From an uncultured Draconibacterium sp. (lineage in GTDB: Bacteria; Bacteroidota; Bacteroidia; Bacteroidales; Prolixibacteraceae): DNA of 64,000 nt. Location: NCBI RefSeq assembly GCF_963675065.1, contig NZ_OY775906.1, positions 3,698,001 through 3,762,000 on the forward strand, written 5' to 3'. Below, in pieces: positions 60,545-64,000 of the stretch. The notes under the pieces were generated by a model. It ran no database searches. It was not told the origin of the DNA and was given only the letters and a program-made list of their open reading frames with translations. A program made the translations under genes and the position numbers. Each line of letters starts with the position of its first letter. The stretch's first letter is position 1.

Positions 60545-62686
60545 ATGATCAGAAACCGAATAGTAACCCAATTAATGTTTCTTTTGATGCTTTTTCTGGG
60601 GCAAAACATAAGTTACGGTACTACAGTTATTGTGGAACAGGCAGATAGTTTGCGCCAGATAATACAAAATAAACAGGGAGAAAAAAAAATAAACGCCCAG
60701 CTTGAACTGGCCATGCTTCTTTTCGAGAATGAAAATAGTGAAGCAAAAATAGTGGCACAATCGGCACTGAGTGATGCAAAGCAGCATAAAGATAAATCAA
60801 TTCTAATGCAAGCTTTTTTCATTTTAGGACGTATTGCCCACGAGACCAACAACATCAACCTTTCACAAACCTACTTCGACAGCGCACTTGTTCTTGCCAA
60901 CGAACTGGATGACCTCTGGTTCCAAAGCGATATTTTATTGCGTTCGGGAATTAACCAGCACACCCGGGGAGATCACTTAGAAGCTCTCCAATCATTTAAT
61001 ATGTCGATACAGGCGGGACGCCTGGCAGATAACTTCCGTGCTGTTGGTGCCTCCTATTCAATGATGGGAACTGTTTTCAGGGTAAACGGCTTATACGATC
61101 GGGCGATTGAGTACATTATTAAATCGCGGTTGAATTACGAAAAAGCCGAATATGTTGAAGGTTATGCCTGGGCTGCCTACCTGCTCGGACGGATCTATGC
61201 CGACCTTCAGCTAAACGAAAAAGCAATGGACTATTACAAGCAGTCACTTGCAACCTACGAAGAACTGGCTAAAGACGACCAAAATAAGAGCGGAGTCGTT
61301 ATTTGTTATGAACAGATAGGGATTCTCAATTTAAAGGCAGGAAATACATATGAAGCCCGCAAAAACATTGAATATACACTTGAAATCCACAAGGCAAGTA
61401 GTTCGAAATATGGTATATCGAATGCCTACAAAAACCTGGGGCGTATTGAATATGCTTCCGGAAATTATGCTTTAGCAGAGAAATATTTGAAAGACGCTTT
61501 AGAAGGAAAAACCGACGTAGGTGATCAGCTTAGTAAGCCGTCAATCTATCAATACCTTGGATTGTGCTACTTAAACACCGGGCGCACCAATGAAGGATTG
61601 GATATGATTTTGAAAGGTCTCGACCAGGCCATTACCAATAACCAAAAACGCATACAACTTGATATTTACTCAGAACTTAGCAAGATCTACCTGAGTTTAG
61701 ACAAACTGGAAAAAGCCATGGATTGCCAGCAACAATTGATAAACATTCAGGATTCAATGCTATTGGGTGCGGTAAACATTAAAATGGAACAGCTACAAGG
61801 CATTTACGAAATTGATGCAAAAAACAGTCAGATTGAAGATTTGGAAAAACAAAATGAAATTAATCGGCTAACAATGCAACACCATCGCACTTCAATCACT
61901 TTTATGATTATTGGCATTTTGCTTGCCCTTATAATTGCTGCTGTTATTCTTTTTTTTAATCGTCGCCTGCGCCAAAACAATATGCAACTTGCCGAGGCCA
62001 ATGCTGCCAAAGATAAGTTTTTTGCTATTATCGCCCACGATCTTCGGGGCCCGATTCATACGCAAACAGCGTTTCTCGACCAACTTCACCAGGAATTTGA
62101 TTCGCTGGAAAAAAATGAGCTGAAAAAGCTGCTGAAATTACTTGTTTCATCATCAGAGAACATCAGTGACTTGCTCGACAACCTTTTGCTTTGGGCACAA
62201 TCGCAGGTGAAAAAAATGCAAGTAAATACCAGAGAACTTGAGCTGAAACGTGTAATACAAAATACGGTTGAGAAATTGCAACAATCGGCAAATCTAAAAC
62301 AAATAGCCATTTCGCTTGATACCGATAATCAACTAAAAGTATTGTCTGATGCCAATATGCTTCAAACCATTATACGAAATATTGTTAGCAATGCCATAAA
62401 ATTTACTCCACGCGGTGGGTCAATCAATGTTAAAACTTTCGCATCGGCCCAAAATGAAGTTACCATAAAAATTACCGATACCGGCCTGGGAATGGATTCG
62501 GAAAAATTAAATAAACTCTTTGACATCAGCTCTAAAAACCATTCAGAAGGAACTGAAAATGAAAAAAGTAACGGATTGGGACTTATTCTTGTAAAAGATT
62601 TTGTTGAGAAAAACAATGGCACAATAAACATTGAAAGTGAGAAAGGGAAAGGTACATCTGTTATTGTTACTCTGCCGCAGGCATAA
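60545..62686 (+). CDS. TPR-containing sensor histidine kinase
   Basis: The frame opens at a TTG (60512), but the ATG at 60545 starts a signal peptide (MIRNRIVTQLMFLLMLFLG); 713 residues. About six to seven tetratricopeptide repeats fill the periplasmic part (AKDDQ..YEQIGILNLKAGN, YKNLGRIEYASGNYALAEKYL, YQYLGLCYLNTGRTNEGL). Then come a coiled coil, one membrane helix (FMIIGILLALIIAAVILFF), HisKA FFAIIAHDLRGPIHTQTAF (His498) and a HATPase domain with NIVSNAIKF, DTGLGM and NGLGLILVKDFV. This layout is common in Bacteroidota. No regulator gene is adjacent. Confidence 0.92.
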   Translation: MIRNRIVTQLMFLLMLFLGQNISYGTTVIVEQADSLRQIIQNKQGEKKINAQLELAMLLFENENSEAKIVAQSALSDAKQHKDKSILMQAFFILGRIAHETNNINLSQTYFDSALVLANELDDLWFQSDILLRSGINQHTRGDHLEALQSFNMSIQAGRLADNFRAVGASYSMMGTVFRVNGLYDRAIEYIIKSRLNYEKAEYVEGYAWAAYLLGRIYADLQLNEKAMDYYKQSLATYEELAKDDQNKSGVVICYEQIGILNLKAGNTYEARKNIEYTLEIHKASSSKYGISNAYKNLGRIEYASGNYALAEKYLKDALEGKTDVGDQLSKPSIYQYLGLCYLNTGRTNEGLDMILKGLDQAITNNQKRIQLDIYSELSKIYLSLDKLEKAMDCQQQLINIQDSMLLGAVNIKMEQLQGIYEIDAKNSQIEDLEKQNEINRLTMQHHRTSITFMIIGILLALIIAAVILFFNRRLRQNNMQLAEANAAKDKFFAIIAHDLRGPIHTQTAFLDQLHQEFDSLEKNELKKLLKLLVSSSENISDLLDNLLLWAQSQVKKMQVNTRELELKRVIQNTVEKLQQSANLKQIAISLDTDNQLKVLSDANMLQTIIRNIVSNAIKFTPRGGSINVKTFASAQNEVTIKITDTGLGMDSEKLNKLFDISSKNHSEGTENEKSNGLGLILVKDFVEKNNGTINIESEKGKGTSVIVTLPQA

Positions 62687-62781
62687 CCCAAAAATCGTTT
62701 ACCTCGTTAATTTTGTCTGATTACAAAAATTACCCATAAATAAAAGAAGTCTACAATCAACTAAGTCCGGGAACAAAAACA

Positions 62782-62816
62782 AAGGCTCCGGGCGACTCCA
62801 AGCCACCCGAAGCCTT
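62782..62816 (-). terminator. terminator of the S8 peptidase gene
   Basis: AAGGCTTCGGGTGGC and GTCGCCCGGAGCCTT on the minus strand form an imperfect 14-bp stem, followed by TGTTTTTGTT. It is 40 bases after the peptidase stop. Confidence 0.7.
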
Positions 62817-62855
62817 CTAAATCCGCAGTATCGTCATTAAAAGTTACTTTGTATC

Positions 62856-64000
62856 TTATTGTATCATACTCAACGAACGCTGCGGATGAATTAACAGGAT
62901 ATCTTTATTTTCTTTTGATGGAGTAGCCCCCTTAACAATCAAATCTTTAACTTCAGATACGCTCAAATCCGGATTAACAGCCCATAGTTTTGCTGCCAGA
63001 TTTACTACTTGCGGCGCTGCCATTGATGTACCCGAATATTTACGCTTCTCGCCACCGGGAATATAACTCTCCACTTCGTAACCATTGGAATATACATCAA
63101 CACCTTTCCCCATAGTGGTAAAACCGGTTTCTTTGCCCTCAATATCAACCGCACCAACAACCAAAAGATTTGAGAGTTTTAAACCGGAAGGAATATTATT
63201 TGCAAAACCCACATCATTATTAGAATTTCCTGCAGCTACTACAAACAAGATTTCCGGAGCATCTTTCATAGCAGCATACAATGCATCCTTTTCAATATTA
63301 AATAGCTTTTTCGCAAGAGCTTTTCTCTCTTCTTCATTTTCACCAACTCCATTCATTGCAAGTAGCGATTCGTATGAATTCTGCGAATAGCCCCAGCTCA
63401 TATTCACCACTTTTACATTGTTATCTTTAAAATACTGCACCGTGTTTTTATACATTTTTGCCCAGTTTGTAGAATTTTCAAGAGTTGGTGGGGCAGGTAT
63501 GTTTTCATAAGGAAAGGTTAAGCGTGCAGCCATTATTTTTGCCTGTGGATTCCCCTTGGCAGCAATCCCAGCCACGTGTGTTCCATGCGAATAGTTACTA
63601 AACATACTCAAATTCTCGATGAACGGATTCACTTCTTCGGGCCCTAATGATGCAATATGCTTTTTTAAATCATCAGCCTCTTCACTTTTAATCATGGCTT
63701 GCAAATCCAATAATCCTTTCAGGTATTTTTCATACTGTTTGTAATTGCTGTTCAGATCCTTAATCGGGAAAAGTAATTCTTTAACTTTATTACCTTTTAA
63801 GTCGAATCCTACTCCATTTATATCATCAACAAAACCATTGTTGTCGTCGTCTTTGCCATTTCTCTTTTCTAATCCATTAACCCAACGATTCTCTTCGGGA
63901 AGTACTGATTCGTCAACCCCGGTATCCCATATCCCTATCACCACAGGATCAAAATCCAGATCGTCTTCGAACGAAACATCCCGTTCTTTCCAAATATCAA
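62856..64000 (-). CDS. S8 (subtilisin-like) serine peptidase, 5' part outside window
   Basis: The frame is open to the right edge: before the GTG at 63944 it reads DIWKERDVSFEDDLDFDPV, so the start lies beyond 64000. The catalytic triad is complete: Asp in VIGIWDTGVDE, His in SHGTHVAGIAA, Ser in YSGTSMAAPQVVNLAA; the oxyanion Asn is in FVVAAGNSNND. An insert between Asp and His (about 100 residues, with DDNNGFVDDINGVGFDLKG) is common in Bacteroidota S8 peptidases, often exported. Ends LIHPQRSLSMIQ without a sorting domain. Confidence 0.93.
   Translation of the reverse strand, partial: DIWKERDVSFEDDLDFDPVVIGIWDTGVDESVLPEENRWVNGLEKRNGKDDDNNGFVDDINGVGFDLKGNKVKELLFPIKDLNSNYKQYEKYLKGLLDLQAMIKSEEADDLKKHIASLGPEEVNPFIENLSMFSNYSHGTHVAGIAAKGNPQAKIMAARLTFPYENIPAPPTLENSTNWAKMYKNTVQYFKDNNVKVVNMSWGYSQNSYESLLAMNGVGENEEERKALAKKLFNIEKDALYAAMKDAPEILFVVAAGNSNNDVGFANNIPSGLKLSNLLVVGAVDIEGKETGFTTMGKGVDVYSNGYEVESYIPGGEKRKYSGTSMAAPQVVNLAAKLWAVNPDLSVSEVKDLIVKGATPSKENKDILLIHPQRSLSMIQ

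Overview
The window looks like a chromosome segment of a member of the Bacteroidota, most likely an anaerobic or facultative Marinilabiliales/Prolixibacteraceae-type organism. The lineage is inferred. The evidence is a PorZ-like type IX secretion (T9SS) protein, a second protein with a T9SS sorting tail, a GH97 glycosidase, a DUF4956/CotH pair, many Sec-signal or lipoprotein genes, start codons with weak Shine-Dalgarno sequences, -7 boxes of the TAnnTTTG type, and an oxygen-sensitive glycyl-radical enzyme.

Left part (1-15.9 kb): housekeeping and envelope genes. These are a MEMO1-AMMECR1 fusion (cut by the left edge), recO, porZ, rdgB, an ArsR regulator, a polyprenyl diphosphate synthase, a DUF2797 protein, a conserved unknown, an M28 peptidase, a multi-PAS hybrid histidine kinase, a GFA-family protein and a GH97 enzyme. 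About 15.9-21.4 kb is an accessory patch of short, mostly unrelated genes, all on the minus strand. They are separated by hairpin-rich spacers that resemble integron attC sites or REP elements. It ends at a PHP-domain plus ABC-type ATPase gene coupled to a small acidic protein, a possible defence module.

Middle (22-35.1 kb): a trans-4-hydroxyproline dehydratase (HypD) with its radical-SAM activase, split by a GIY-YIG nuclease gene that sits in the loop of a palindromic repeat. Bare copies of that repeat occur beside it and 34 kb away. Then follow DUF4956 and CotH-like genes, a BCCT transporter / Usp / betaine-binding lipoprotein operon, an exported formylglycine-generating-type enzyme, and an aldo/keto reductase.

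35.129-56.042 kb is an integrated genomic island at the 3' end of a tRNA-Arg(CCT) gene. A 16-bp identical core flanks it, the integrase lies next to the left core, and the tRNA's apparent original terminator is stranded at the far (left) end. Cargo: a full type I restriction-modification set (hsdM, hsdS, hsdR) with a YgjP-like peptidase, a GHKL ATPase and an XRE regulator; a serine recombinase; several unknown proteins; a 0.9-kb non-coding stretch; a FISUMP lipoprotein; a structured leader before a 40-residue membrane protein; a PD-(D/E)XK nuclease; and a secreted endonuclease I. No conjugation genes are visible.

Right part (56.2-64 kb): core genes again, namely pheS, a 55-residue membrane protein with its own promoter and terminator, a YghZ-type aldo/keto reductase, a DUF2007-Usp-Usp fusion, a TPR histidine kinase, and an S8 peptidase cut by the right edge. 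All function calls rest on motif recognition by eye; no searches were run.
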